A stretch of DNA of 64,000 bases, from contig NZ_CP092431.1 of the NCBI RefSeq assembly GCF_022385335.1, positions 2,046,001 to 2,110,000 on the forward strand, written 5' to 3'. This document shows, piece after piece, positions 16,941 to 25,296 of the stretch. The translations under genes and the position numbers were made by a program. This DNA comes from Streptomyces deccanensis (GTDB taxonomy: Bacteria; Actinomycetota; Actinomycetes; Streptomycetales; Streptomycetaceae). The notes beneath the pieces were generated by a model that saw only the letters and a program-made list of their open reading frames with translations, did no database searches and was not told the DNA's origin. Numbering within the stretch: position 1 is the first letter of the stretch; the number at the start of each line of letters is the position of its first letter.

Positions 16941-18293
16941 ATGGCATCAGGTGGCGTTGAGGTCTCGATGGTTACCCCGGACATGCTTGCTTGGAAGGGC
17001 TCTGCGCAAGAGGCCCTTGAGCAGCTGTCAGGCACGAGGGGGATTCAGGAACTGCTGCACCGGTCGCATGCTCTGTGGTGCGGATCGGACTGTGATCGCG
17101 GTACGACATGCTCGTTCTTGCACTACCCGCGGAACCCGGTGAAAACCGTGCGTCCCGCGGCCACTAGGTCCCGTTACAACAAACACACCGCCCACCTGTA
17201 CGCCGTCATGGGGGGAGACGGGTACGCGGGCCCGATCCCGCAGGGCCACGAGGTGAATGTGTGGCCCCTGCTGGAGAAGGTCGCGGAACGGTGGGACGCG
17301 GTTCAGGCACGGGGCGGCAGGACGCCCGAGCACTACACCGACTGGACGAAGAAGCGGGACGACAAGGCCGCCGACACGGTGTCACGCGCGTGCCGGGACA
17401 CCATCCAGTGGATGGCCTGCTGGTGCGGCGAGCGATTCGGCGCGGACCCCCTCGGTCTGCACTACATAGCCTTCGCCACCGTCATCGACGACATCTGCAT
17501 CCCCCCGCTCGATCTGGTCCAAGGTCGCTTCCGGATGTACGGCCGGTCCGTACCCGACATGATGCGCGCGATGGACGGGGCCGGCTGGGGACGCGACGCG
17601 GTCCACGCACTGCTTTCGCTGGTCCGACAGGCCATCGTCCAGTACGCGGAGAAGATGGACTTCCGGCCGGGGGACGAACACGTCGGGCTGCAGGACGCCC
17701 TGAACGACTCTCCGAACATGTGGGACGGCGTCATGTTCCGCGCCAACACAGGCAACGCGTACGGAACCGCCATCATGGTCGCCCGGAACAGCGCGACGGG
17801 ACCCGTGTCCTTCGCCTGGCTCATGGACAGCGCGATCTGCGACTGCCTCTCCATGGATCTGTGCAAGTCCGCGCTCGGCATCTACGCGACGGACGACCAC
17901 CAGCCGACATCCAGCCAACACCGGGCGGAGGAGCGGAAGGCCGCCTACCGGTCGATCTATCTCGACCTCATAGACGACCTGGTCTTCGCCGGGGCGCCCG
18001 AGCCGTTGGTCCACTTCGGCCGGAGCGGCTTCCTCTTCGTACAGATCCAGGACAGGTACCAGGAACGCCGACAGGGAAGGCGGTTCCCGCTGGCTCCTCC
18101 CATGATCCGCGAGCTCGAACGGCTCTTCGGCGAGGTACCGACGGACGCATGGCTCGACGAGGCGTTCACCGCGGCGAATCGCATCAGGCTGGCCGGAAGT
18201 CACGATCACATACGGGCGGAGGATGTCGATCCCCCGCACCGTCTCCACCCGAGCGGGCGGCAGGAAGCGCAGGTCACGAGGCTGCCTGCCTGA
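16941..18293 (+). CDS. Unrecognised protein with CCCH-like motif and possible degenerate terpene-synthase-like helical domain
   Basis: I do not recognise this 450-aa protein. The ATG at 16941 is chosen because GGAGG (16928-16932) is eight bases upstream. Near the N-terminus, CGSDCDRGTTCSFLH gives C-x3-C-x5-C-x3-H, close to a CCCH zinc-finger pattern. A mainly helical region follows. It contains FATVIDDICIPPLD, where a class I terpene synthase would have its aspartate-rich motif. It also contains CDCLSMDLCK, which lines up with NDxxSxxxEK but lacks the Asn and Glu, and QDRYQER, reminiscent of the RY pair. The fold guess is weak. Cys is frequent, and the first 60 codons are less GC3-biased than neighbours. 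The left flank (16770-16850) is AT-rich, so recent acquisition is possible. Confidence 0.7.
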   Translation: MASGGVEVSMVTPDMLAWKGSAQEALEQLSGTRGIQELLHRSHALWCGSDCDRGTTCSFLHYPRNPVKTVRPAATRSRYNKHTAHLYAVMGGDGYAGPIPQGHEVNVWPLLEKVAERWDAVQARGGRTPEHYTDWTKKRDDKAADTVSRACRDTIQWMACWCGERFGADPLGLHYIAFATVIDDICIPPLDLVQGRFRMYGRSVPDMMRAMDGAGWGRDAVHALLSLVRQAIVQYAEKMDFRPGDEHVGLQDALNDSPNMWDGVMFRANTGNAYGTAIMVARNSATGPVSFAWLMDSAICDCLSMDLCKSALGIYATDDHQPTSSQHRAEERKAAYRSIYLDLIDDLVFAGAPEPLVHFGRSGFLFVQIQDRYQERRQGRRFPLAPPMIRELERLFGEVPTDAWLDEAFTAANRIRLAGSHDHIRAEDVDPPHRLHPSGRQEAQVTRLPA

Positions 18294-18338
18294 ACGGCTC
18301 GCCGAGTGTCGCCGTGACCGCTCGTATCCTTGAGGGTG

Positions 18339-19280
18339 ATGAGACGCCGTACGCCACCCCCTCCCCCACCCCTCCCGCAGCGCGACGGGGTCGATCCGGT
18401 ACGGGTGCGGTTGCCGCCGGGCGAGGCGTGGGCGACGGTTCGGGACCATCTGGTGGCGCGGCTCTCGGCCGATGCCGGTGTGATCGACGGAATGCTCGAC
18501 GCGGGGCTGATCGTGGACGTCGCCGGGCGGCCGGTACCCAGGGACATGGCGTACGTGCCCGGGCTGACCGTGTGGTTCCATCGCGAGCTGCCCGCCGAGG
18601 AACGAGTGCCGTTCGACATCGGTGTCCTGTACCGGGACGAGCACGTTGTGGTGGCCGACAAGCCGCATTTCCTGGCCACCACCCCGCGCGGCAGCCATGT
18701 CGCCGAGACCGCCCTTGCACGGCTGCGTAGACACTTGGGCATCCCGACGCTCAGCGCGGCACACCGGCTGGACCGACTCACGGCCGGCGTCGTGCTCTTC
18801 ACCGTGCGGCCGGAGGAACGCGGCGCGTACCAGTCACTGTTCCGGGACAAGCGGGTGAGGAAAGAGTACGAAGCGGTCGCCGCGTACGACCCCGCTCTGC
18901 CGCTGCCCCGTACCGTGCGCAGCCGGATCGTCAAGGAGCGGGGGGTCATGGCGGCCTGCGAGGTCGAGGGTGAACCCAACGCCGTCAGCCGGATCGAGCT
19001 GCTGGAGCACCGCAGCGGGCGTGCCCGGTACCGGCTGGTGCCGAGTACCGGGCAGACCCACCAACTGCGGGTGCACATGAGCGCGCTGGGGGTACCGATC
19101 CTCGGTGATCCCCTCTATCCGGTGGTCACTGCCCCGGTGCCGGTGGGTGACTTCCGGCGACCGCTCCAACTGTTGGCGCGGAGCCTGGAGTTCACCGACC
19201 CGGTCACGGGGCGCGAGCACCGGTTCGTCAGCCCGCGGGTGCTGCGGGCCTGGTCCTCGTACGAGGAGTGGGCCACGTAG
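18339..19280 (+). CDS. RluA-family pseudouridine synthase
   Basis: This 313-aa enzyme isomerises uridine in RNA, probably rRNA. The catalytic motif is HRLDRLTAGVVLF, with the nucleophilic Asp. The family motifs VLYRDEHVVVADKPHFLAT upstream and LVPSTGQTHQLRVHMSALGVPILGDPLYP downstream are also present. The start is uncertain: ATG 18339, GTG 18336 and TTG 18330 are all in frame, and GAGGG at 18332-18336 is rather close to any of them. It is convergent with the P450 gene, with only 19 bases between the stops. Streptomyces genomes often hold several RluA paralogues, so the target base is not assigned. Confidence 0.88.
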   Translation: MRRRTPPPPPPLPQRDGVDPVRVRLPPGEAWATVRDHLVARLSADAGVIDGMLDAGLIVDVAGRPVPRDMAYVPGLTVWFHRELPAEERVPFDIGVLYRDEHVVVADKPHFLATTPRGSHVAETALARLRRHLGIPTLSAAHRLDRLTAGVVLFTVRPEERGAYQSLFRDKRVRKEYEAVAAYDPALPLPRTVRSRIVKERGVMAACEVEGEPNAVSRIELLEHRSGRARYRLVPSTGQTHQLRVHMSALGVPILGDPLYPVVTAPVPVGDFRRPLQLLARSLEFTDPVTGREHRFVSPRVLRAWSSYEEWAT

Positions 19281-19299
19281 GCCCCGAGGTCCCGTCTGC

Positions 19300-20772
19300 T
19301 CAGTTGCCGCCGAACCAACGCAGAATGCGCCGGAGCACGCCTGGCCTACGAGTGGGTTCAGCCTGGGGAGTGGGTTCGACGGCCGGGGCGGCCGGCTCCG
19401 GGGCCGCGGGCTGCGGTCGCTGGGGCTCGCCCAGCCGCTGGCGCGGGGTGTGCGCAGCCGCCGGATTGATGGCGGGCCGCTGTGTGACGTCCTGCTGCGG
19501 CCGCGGCGCGAACGTCACCGGCAGTTCCACCAGATGCCGGTTGGAAATGGACTCCCGCCAGCGCAACTCGCTCTCCGGGCAGGCGAGCTGGATGTCCGGC
19601 ACTCGGGTGAGCAAGGCGTCGACGCCGACGTCGGCGATGGCACGGCCGATGTCCTGACCCGGGCACTCGTGCGGACCACCGCTGAAAGCGAGGTGTGAGC
19701 GGTTGCCCTGCATGTTGGCCTTGAGGTCGGGCCGGACGCGAGGGTCGACGTTGCCCGGCGCGATACCGAGGAGGAGTCCGTCGCCCTTGCGAATGCGCTG
19801 ACCGCCCAGCTCGGTCTCCTGCTTGGCGAAATAGGCGAAGACGGTGCTGAACGGCGGTTCGTCCCAGAGGGACTGTTCCACCGCCTCGGGCACGGTCATC
19901 TGGCCGCCCTTCAGCTGAGCCCGGAAGCCGGGGTCGGTGAGCACCAGCCGCAGCACGTTGGCGAGAAGGTTCGCCGTGGCTTCGTAGGCGGCGAGGAGCA
20001 CCACGCGCAGGTGTTCCCTGACCTCGTCGTCGGTGAGCCCGGCCGGGTGCGTGATGAGGTGGCTGGTGAAGTCCTCCTGGGGTTGGGCGCGGCGGCGGGC
20101 GGTGAGCCGGTCGAGGGCGTCCATGACGTACGCGTGGCTGACGAGCGCGGTCTCGCTGCCTTTCAGGCAGTCGCGGGCGGCGTGGACCATGCGTTCGTCG
20201 TACTCCTCGGGCATGCCGAGGATCTCGCACATCACCGCCATCGGCAGGTGTTCGGCGAACTCACCGACCAGATCGGCTTTGCCGTCCTCGCAGAACTTGT
20301 TGACGAGGTGTTGGGTCGCGCGGTTGATGTAGCGGCGGATGCCCCGGTGGTCGATGGTCGACATGGCGCCGGTGACCGCGCCGCGCAGCCTCAGGTGCTC
20401 GTCACCCTCGGCGTGGGCGCAGATGGGCTGCCAGGCGAAGTGGGGCATGAGCGGGTGATCCGGTTTGATCGTGCCTTCCCGCATGGGTGACCACAGCCGG
20501 TTGTCCTTGCAGAACTGCGACGGCGTGCTCACCATGTGCAGGTTCTCGCCATGCCCCAGCACCACCCAGATGGGTACGTCGTCGTGGAGCAGGGCGGGGG
20601 CCACCGGGCCGTGTTCCGCGCGGAGCTTTTCGTACACGGCTCCCAGGTCCTCCGCCTCGGGGCCGTACAGACGGCGGAGCCCGCCGGGGCCCGTGCCGTG
20701 GGCGGGGCAACCGGGGGGCGGCCCGAGCGTGGGGTCGTCCGTGCCGGTCAGGGAGTTTGATTCAGGCGTCAC
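19300..20772 (-). CDS. Conservon cytochrome P450, CYP157-like, with EQSLW in place of ExxR
   Basis: This soluble P450-fold protein is 490 aa. The heme ligand is Cys370 in FSGGPHECPGQDIGRA. The K-helix motif, normally ExxR, reads EQSLW (residues 299-303), a feature published for the CYP157 family. The I-helix also departs from AGxxT (AAYEATANLL). A proline-rich C-terminal tail ends in the basic RRILRWFGGN. The GTG at 20772 follows GGAG with eight bases spacing; the open frame above it is low-complexity. It lies downstream of cvnABCD on the same strand, with 255 bases between, as in conservons that carry a P450. Catalysis versus a signalling or redox-sensing role is open. Confidence 0.93.
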   Translation of the reverse strand: MTPESNSLTGTDDPTLGPPPGCPAHGTGPGGLRRLYGPEAEDLGAVYEKLRAEHGPVAPALLHDDVPIWVVLGHGENLHMVSTPSQFCKDNRLWSPMREGTIKPDHPLMPHFAWQPICAHAEGDEHLRLRGAVTGAMSTIDHRGIRRYINRATQHLVNKFCEDGKADLVGEFAEHLPMAVMCEILGMPEEYDERMVHAARDCLKGSETALVSHAYVMDALDRLTARRRAQPQEDFTSHLITHPAGLTDDEVREHLRVVLLAAYEATANLLANVLRLVLTDPGFRAQLKGGQMTVPEAVEQSLWDEPPFSTVFAYFAKQETELGGQRIRKGDGLLLGIAPGNVDPRVRPDLKANMQGNRSHLAFSGGPHECPGQDIGRAIADVGVDALLTRVPDIQLACPESELRWRESISNRHLVELPVTFAPRPQQDVTQRPAINPAAAHTPRQRLGEPQRPQPAAPEPAAPAVEPTPQAEPTRRPGVLRRILRWFGGN

Positions 20773-21027
20773 GGTGATCGCTCCGAACTGAGGTGGATCC
20801 GGTGTCTGAAAGGTGATGAGGGGATTGCGGGGATGACAGGGATGACGGAGAAGAGGGGGAGGTGAAGGAGGCGGAGGCGAGGGAGACGACAGGCGACAGG
20901 AGGACCGGCATCGTCGGCATGACAGGCACGGCCGGCGCGACCGGCATGACCCGGGTGACCGGGATGCCAGCACCCCCGGCCCCCCGGCCCTACAACCCCC
21001 GCCCCCGCCCCCGCACGCGCCCGCCGC
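20773..21027. other. Conservon spacer with low-complexity repeats
   Basis: This 255-base gap lies between cvnD and the P450. It contains short direct repeats of a GGCATGACAGG/GACCGGCATGAC type around 20910-20970 and C-rich tracts to 21030. It may hold a separate promoter for the P450; none is recognisable. No gene is supported. Confidence 0.5.
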
Positions 21028-21669
21028 TCAAGCCGTCGCCGCCCCCGGCACCCCCGTCGCCCCCGACATCGCCAGGGAGTGCAGGAAGGTCATGAGGGTC
21101 ATCAGGACGTCCCGGCTGGACGCGCGGCGGCGTGCGTCGCAGCGGATGATCGGGATCTCGGCGGCGAGGTCGAGCGCCTGCCGCAGTTCCTCGATGGCGT
21201 AACGGGGCGCGTCGGGGAAGTCGTTGACGGCCACGACGAAGGGCACGCCGCGCTCCTCCAGGCGCCCCATGACGTCGAAACTGACCTCCAGCCGACGGGT
21301 GTCGACCAGGACGACCGCCCCGAGGGCGCCCTCGAACAGGCCGTTCCACAGGAACCAGAAGCGCTCCTGCCCGGGGGTGCCGAACAGATAGAGCACCAGC
21401 TCGTCCGTGATGCTGATCCGGCCGAAGTCCATGGCCACGGTGGTGGCCGTCTTGGACTTGGAGCCGAAGTTGTCGTCGACCCCGATGCCGGCCTGGGTCA
21501 TGGTCTCCTCGGTCGTCAGCGGCCTGATCTCGCTGACGGACCCCACCATGGTCGTCTTGCCGACGCCGAAACCGCCCACGATCACGATCTTCGCCGCGGC
21601 CTGTGCGGTGTGCGGCAGGTGGTCCTCGGTCCGTGGACCCGTGATGGTGTCAGAGCTTTTGAAGTCCAT
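21028..21669 (-). CDS. cvnD: CvnD, conservon Ras-like GTP-binding protein
   Basis: This 213-aa small GTPase-like ATP/GTP-binding protein belongs to the conservon. The P-loop is GGFGVGKTT (32-40), the DxxG-like switch region is LYLFGTPGQERFW, and NDFPDAPR replaces the usual NKxD guanine-specificity motif, as is common in this family. Known conservon studies describe CvnA-D as a membrane-associated complex likened to a G-protein-coupled system. It overlaps the end of cvnC by 20 bases, so the four genes form one translation unit. Confidence 0.93.
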   Translation of the reverse strand: MDFKSSDTITGPRTEDHLPHTAQAAAKIVIVGGFGVGKTTMVGSVSEIRPLTTEETMTQAGIGVDDNFGSKSKTATTVAMDFGRISITDELVLYLFGTPGQERFWFLWNGLFEGALGAVVLVDTRRLEVSFDVMGRLEERGVPFVVAVNDFPDAPRYAIEELRQALDLAAEIPIIRCDARRRASSRDVLMTLMTFLHSLAMSGATGVPGAATA

Positions 21670-22120
21670 GCATCACCGCTTCGAGGAGGGAACGGTCTGC
21701 CCGCGCCTGCCGGACGACCGGTGCGCGCGCCTGAACCAGTTCGGCCGTCAGCAGCTCGGTGAGCAGGACGGTCACCACGCTGATCGGCAGGTTGAGGTAG
21801 GCCGAGATCTCGGCCACGGACAGGGGTGCCTGGCACATCCGGAGCAACGCCGACTGCTCCGGAGCGGCGGACGGAGGCGGATCGGCGCGCGCCACGATTA
21901 ACGTGACGAGGTCGATCGGGGCTCGCTCGCCGTCCGCCCCGGTGAGGATGTAGAGCCGCTCGGGCGGACGACCGCCCGACTCACCGGTGGAGTCCTCACC
22001 CTCGGACTGCGAGGACGACGAAGAAGGCGGCGAGGTCAGCGACGGCGGTGAGGACGGCGGGGGCGGCGGGGACGAGGGCTCGTGCCTGGGTTGACGCCGC
22101 CGGCGTTGCGGAGGCGTCAT
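21650..22120 (-). CDS. cvnC: CvnC, conservon DUF742 protein
   Basis: This 156-aa protein has a disordered N-terminus (residues 1-50, rich in Pro and Ser) and a DUF742 domain: RLYILTGADGERAPIDLVTLIVA, then a winged-helix-like stretch with PLSVAEISAYLNLPISVVTVLL and LLEAVMHGLQKL at the end. The ATG at 22120 overlaps the TGA of cvnB (ATGA). It is probably a partner in the CvnA-D complex; DNA binding has not been shown by anything visible here. Confidence 0.93.
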   Translation of the reverse strand: MTPPQRRRRQPRHEPSSPPPPPSSPPSLTSPPSSSSSQSEGEDSTGESGGRPPERLYILTGADGERAPIDLVTLIVARADPPPSAAPEQSALLRMCQAPLSVAEISAYLNLPISVVTVLLTELLTAELVQARAPVVRQARADRSLLEAVMHGLQKL

Positions 22121-22524
22121 ACGGTCTGCCCGTTCCGCCGGGGCGGACTGGTCAGGTGGGAGCCGATCCGGTCGACGAGGTCGCGCATGCGGTTGCTCAT
22201 CAGGCCCGGCTCGGCGACCTCGTTGGCGAGCACCGCGAGATAGGCGTTGGCCCCGGCGGCCATCATGTAGAAGTAGCCGCCGTTGATCTCGATGATGACC
22301 ATCCGCATGTGGCCGTCGCTCTGCGGGATCTCTCCGGCCACGGCGCCGGCCAGGCTCTGCAGCCCCGCGCAGGCGGCGGCGACGCGGTCGGCGGCGTCCG
22401 GGTCGCCGCCGTGGCGGGCGATCCGCAGACCGTCGGCGGAGAGCACGACGATCTGCTGGATGCCGGGTACTCCGTCGGCCAGATCCTTCAGCAGCCAGTC
22501 GAAATTGGCTCGTTGCTGGATCAC
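22117..22524 (-). CDS. cvnB: CvnB, roadblock/LC7-domain protein
   Basis: This 135-aa protein is a single roadblock/LC7 domain (NFDWLLKDLADGVPGIQQIVVLS, DGLRIARHG, YFYMMAAGANAYLAVLA), the class that acts as an exchange or activating partner of small GTPases. The GTG start at 22524 overlaps the TGA of cvnA. Although the frame is open far upstream, that part is out of frame with cvnA and is a shadow. It belongs to the tightly coupled cvnABCD set. Confidence 0.94.
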   Translation of the reverse strand: MIQQRANFDWLLKDLADGVPGIQQIVVLSADGLRIARHGGDPDAADRVAAACAGLQSLAGAVAGEIPQSDGHMRMVIIEINGGYFYMMAAGANAYLAVLANEVAEPGLMSNRMRDLVDRIGSHLTSPPRRNGQTV

Positions 22525-24158
22525 TTGAGGTCCCCCTCGTCGTCGGCCTCGGTGCGGGCCGGCTCGGTGTTCGCGGTGAGAGCGGTGGACGCCGTGGAGT
22601 CGTCCGGGTTCCGTCGGGCGTTCGGGTCGGGGTCGCCCTTGAGCCCGGCCATGAACGCCTCGACCCACATGCCGGGCGGCGGCAGCTCCTTCTCCGGTTC
22701 GGGCTCCGGCTGCCACACGGGGGCGGCGGCCATGGCGGCCTCGGCGGCGGCCTCCGCGGCGGCGGCCTCGGCGTAGCGCTGGCTGAGCGGGATCTTGCTG
22801 CGGCTGCGGCGCTGCGGCAGGCCGTTGGCGGTCCACTCGGTGACGACGGGAACGTCGTCCTCCATGTCCCGGCTCATCTCCTCCGCGGAGCTCGGGATCC
22901 GCGGTCCGGTGGTCGGGCGCCTGCGCTTGGGCTTGCGGTCGGGACCCGCGACGCCGCCGTTGTCGATGGTCGTCACGGCGCCGGCGCCGATGCCGTGCGC
23001 GAGGCCGGGGGCGGGTTCGTCGGTCAGCAGGTCGCGCGGCACGACGACCACGGCGCGGACACCGCCGTAGGCGGAGGGCCGCAGCGAGACGTGCATGTTG
23101 TACATGGTCGAGAGGCGGCCCACGACGGCGAGGCCGAGACGCGGGGTGTCGCCCATCTCCTGGATGTCCACGCCCTGCTGTGCCTTGGCGAGCATGTCCT
23201 CGACCTTGGCGCGGCTCTCCTCGCTGAGGCTGATGCCGCCGTCCTCGATCTCGATGGCGATGCCGGTCTGCACCTCCACGGCGGTGACGTGCACCTTGGT
23301 GTGGGGCGGCGAGTACCGGGTGGCGTTGTCGAGGAGTTCGGCGCAGGCGTGGATGACCGGTTCGACGCCGGGGCCGTTGACGTTGACCTTGGCGATCGAC
23401 TCGAGCTCGATGCGGCGGTACTCCAGGATGCGGGACATGGCGCCGCGCAGCACGCTGTAGAGCGGGACGGGCCGGGACCACACACGTCCGGGGCGACTGC
23501 CGCCGAGGACGGCGATGGAGTCGGCGAGGCGGCCGATCAGGGCGGTGCCGTGGTCGATGCGCAGCAGGTCGTCGAAGACCTCGGGGTTGCGCCCGTGGTC
23601 CTCCTCCATCTCGCGGAGTTCGTTGTTCTGCTGGTGCACGATCGCCTGGACGCGGCGGGCGATGTTGACGAACGACCGCTGCGAGGAGTCGCGCAGTGCT
23701 TCCTCGCGGTCGACGATGGTCAGCAGGGTGCGCAGCAAGTCGCGCTGGGATTCCGGAAGTTCGCGCCACTCGGCGTCACCGTCGACGACGTGACGAATCA
23801 CCTCTGAGGGGGATTCTCCGGTGCGCAGCCGGTACAGGGCGGCGGGCAGGATCTCCTTGCCCAACCGGATGAATTCCTGGTCGTGGGCGGCGATCCGCTG
23901 CTCGAGGAAGGCGGTCCGCCGCTGGTGTTCGGCGCGCAGCTCGCGGACCGTACGGCGGCCGCCGCGCACGGCGACGACGGCGACCGTGAGCAGCAGGAGC
24001 GTCGCGACGGCTCCGCACAAGCCGACGGCGAGCCGGGCCGGTCCCGTCACCAGGGAGACGGTGGTCCCGGTCGCCGCGGCCATCAGTATCGCCGGTAGCG
24101 GCAGCACGCGCGCGTAGGGAAGTTCACGGCCACCGGGAGGCGATTGAACACTCACCAT
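22521..24158 (-). CDS. cvnA: CvnA, conservon sensor histidine kinase-like membrane protein
   Basis: This 545-aa protein heads the conservon. Two hydrophobic segments (about 20-37 and 44-63) anchor it. A coiled region (RELRAEHQRRTAFLEQRIAAHDQEF) follows, then a dimerisation-like stretch (FVNIARRVQAIVHQQNNELREMEEDH). The HATPase domain (about 260-370) has the N-box ACAELLDNATRYSPP, and a disordered Pro/Glu-rich C-terminus follows. There is no clear phospho-accepting HExxTP motif. The order of cvnA, B, C, D and P450, next to the genes leading to helY and tatC, matches the cvn9/rar locus of S. coelicolor as I recall it; that identity needs alignment. Confidence 0.93.
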   Translation of the reverse strand: MVSVQSPPGGRELPYARVLPLPAILMAAATGTTVSLVTGPARLAVGLCGAVATLLLLTVAVVAVRGGRRTVRELRAEHQRRTAFLEQRIAAHDQEFIRLGKEILPAALYRLRTGESPSEVIRHVVDGDAEWRELPESQRDLLRTLLTIVDREEALRDSSQRSFVNIARRVQAIVHQQNNELREMEEDHGRNPEVFDDLLRIDHGTALIGRLADSIAVLGGSRPGRVWSRPVPLYSVLRGAMSRILEYRRIELESIAKVNVNGPGVEPVIHACAELLDNATRYSPPHTKVHVTAVEVQTGIAIEIEDGGISLSEESRAKVEDMLAKAQQGVDIQEMGDTPRLGLAVVGRLSTMYNMHVSLRPSAYGGVRAVVVVPRDLLTDEPAPGLAHGIGAGAVTTIDNGGVAGPDRKPKRRRPTTGPRIPSSAEEMSRDMEDDVPVVTEWTANGLPQRRSRSKIPLSQRYAEAAAAEAAAEAAMAAAPVWQPEPEPEKELPPPGMWVEAFMAGLKGDPDPNARRNPDDSTASTALTANTEPARTEADDEGDLK

Positions 24159-24469
24159 GTATGCCCTCTAAAGACGGTTCGGCTGATGGTCGGGGGACTT
24201 GCGGGGAGTTGCTGGAGGTTGCTCGGGTTCATCCGCGAATCAAACTGGATCTTCGGTATTTTTTGGAACAAGCGCACGAATACATCTCAACTCGGTGCGC
24301 TGCGGGCGAGCTTAGTCCGACCGGATCATCGCTGTGTCATATTCAGCAACCGACTGAAATCACCCTCGCGACAGGAGTACGCTCTGGTCATTTACACGCC
24401 AGGTCGCCGTTCGAACACACCGAGTGACGAGGAACGGGCGTACGAGAAGAGCCTCTTGACAGGGTGAGG
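24159..24469. other. AT-richer promoter region upstream of the conservon
   Basis: These 311 bases between cvnA and the end of tetR are clearly less GC-rich than the coding DNA around them, notably 24235-24360 (for example CTTCGGTATTTTTTGG). They should hold the conservon promoter and the 3' end of tetR. Short frames here have no ribosome sites or family features. Confidence 0.55.
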
Positions 24470-25105
24470 TCAGACCCCGGCGATGCGCAGGGCCGCGTCC
24501 GCCGTCGCCTCGGCGAAGACGGAGACCGGGCGGTCGGGCTCGGAGCGGCGGACGAGGATGACTCCCTCGATCAGCCCGAAGACAAGATCAGTCCGCAGGT
24601 CCAGCTCGCTCTTGGCGAGCGTCGCGCCCACGGCCGTCGCGGCGATCAACTGCCGGTAGGCGTCCTTGAGTTCGGCCCGTACGGCATGGAAGCCCGCGAA
24701 GCGTTCGGCGCGGACCTCCGGAAGGAGGTAGAGGCCGCCGAGGTTGTGCGGGCCGCCGCAGAGCAGGGCGACGTCGGCGCGGCACAGCTCCCACAGCCGC
24801 TCCTCGGCGGGGACGGCGTCCCGGGCGAGGAGGTCACGGGCGCAGACCAGCGACGGCGTGACCGTGGACTCCAGCAGCTCGGCGAGCAACTCCTCCTTGC
24901 CGGACACGTAGTGGTACATCGACGCCTGCCGCATGCCGGCGCGCTCGGCGACGGCCCGGGTGGTGGTGGCCGCGTACCCCCGCGTCGTGAACAACTCGGC
25001 GGCGGCGGCGAGCAGTTCGTCCCGGGGCGACACTCCGGTCTCCGGTCGGCCCCCGGCACGGGGTCTGCCGACCCGTCGCCCACCTCCGCCACCCGCGCTT
25101 CCCAT
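24470..25105 (-). CDS. TetR-family regulator, probable controller of the carboxylase operon
   Basis: This is a 211-aa TetR repressor. The N-terminal helix-turn-helix spans about residues 27-72 (RDELLAAAAELFTTRGYAATTTRAVAERAGMRQASMYHYVSGKEELLAELL), and the rest is the ligand-binding helical domain. The ATG at 25105 is preferred over the longer frame because AGGA lies eight bases upstream. It is divergent from the urea/guanidine carboxylase operon, and a perfect palindrome (25250-25271) sits between them and recurs at 15121-15142. TetR proteins commonly repress a divergent neighbour and are released by its substrate or product; that role is inference here. Confidence 0.9.
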   Translation of the reverse strand: MGSAGGGGGRRVGRPRAGGRPETGVSPRDELLAAAAELFTTRGYAATTTRAVAERAGMRQASMYHYVSGKEELLAELLESTVTPSLVCARDLLARDAVPAEERLWELCRADVALLCGGPHNLGGLYLLPEVRAERFAGFHAVRAELKDAYRQLIAATAVGATLAKSELDLRTDLVFGLIEGVILVRRSEPDRPVSVFAEATADAALRIAGV

Positions 25106-25249
25106 GCGTTCGATCCTCGCACACGGCACCCGGCCACCGGTGAAGGGCGAACGCGCTGTTCCCCCGCCCCCGGCCAGGCACGACCATCGTGAGGGGGCGG
25201 TAACTGCCCGGCAACGCAAGGGACATGGCACCGACGCGCCCCGCTCCTA

Positions 25250-25271
25250 ATTTCTGTCGCACGACAGAAAT
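25250..25271. promoter_or_regulatory. Candidate TetR operator, site 2 (upstream of the carboxylase operon)
   Basis: The arms ATTTCTGTCG and CGACAGAAAT form a perfect ten-base inverted repeat with a two-base spacer. It lies 25 bases before the ATG of the first operon gene, where a bound repressor would block expression. The near-identical site 1 at 15121-15142 supports specific recognition. Confidence 0.78.
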
Positions 25272-25296
25272 ACACGCCGCACCCGGAGGTCCCACG

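Noticed and set aside
16941..20772. A terpene biosynthetic cluster made of the unknown gene and the nearby P450
   Set aside because: The P450 belongs to the conservon on the other strand and the unknown gene's terpene-synthase likeness is weak; no prenyl diphosphate synthase is near.
25106..25296. Guanidine riboswitch in the leader of the carboxylase operon
   Set aside because: I looked for conserved ykkC-type or mini-ykkC hairpins with ACGR loops and saw none; a TetR-type palindrome is present instead. A covariance search could still change this.
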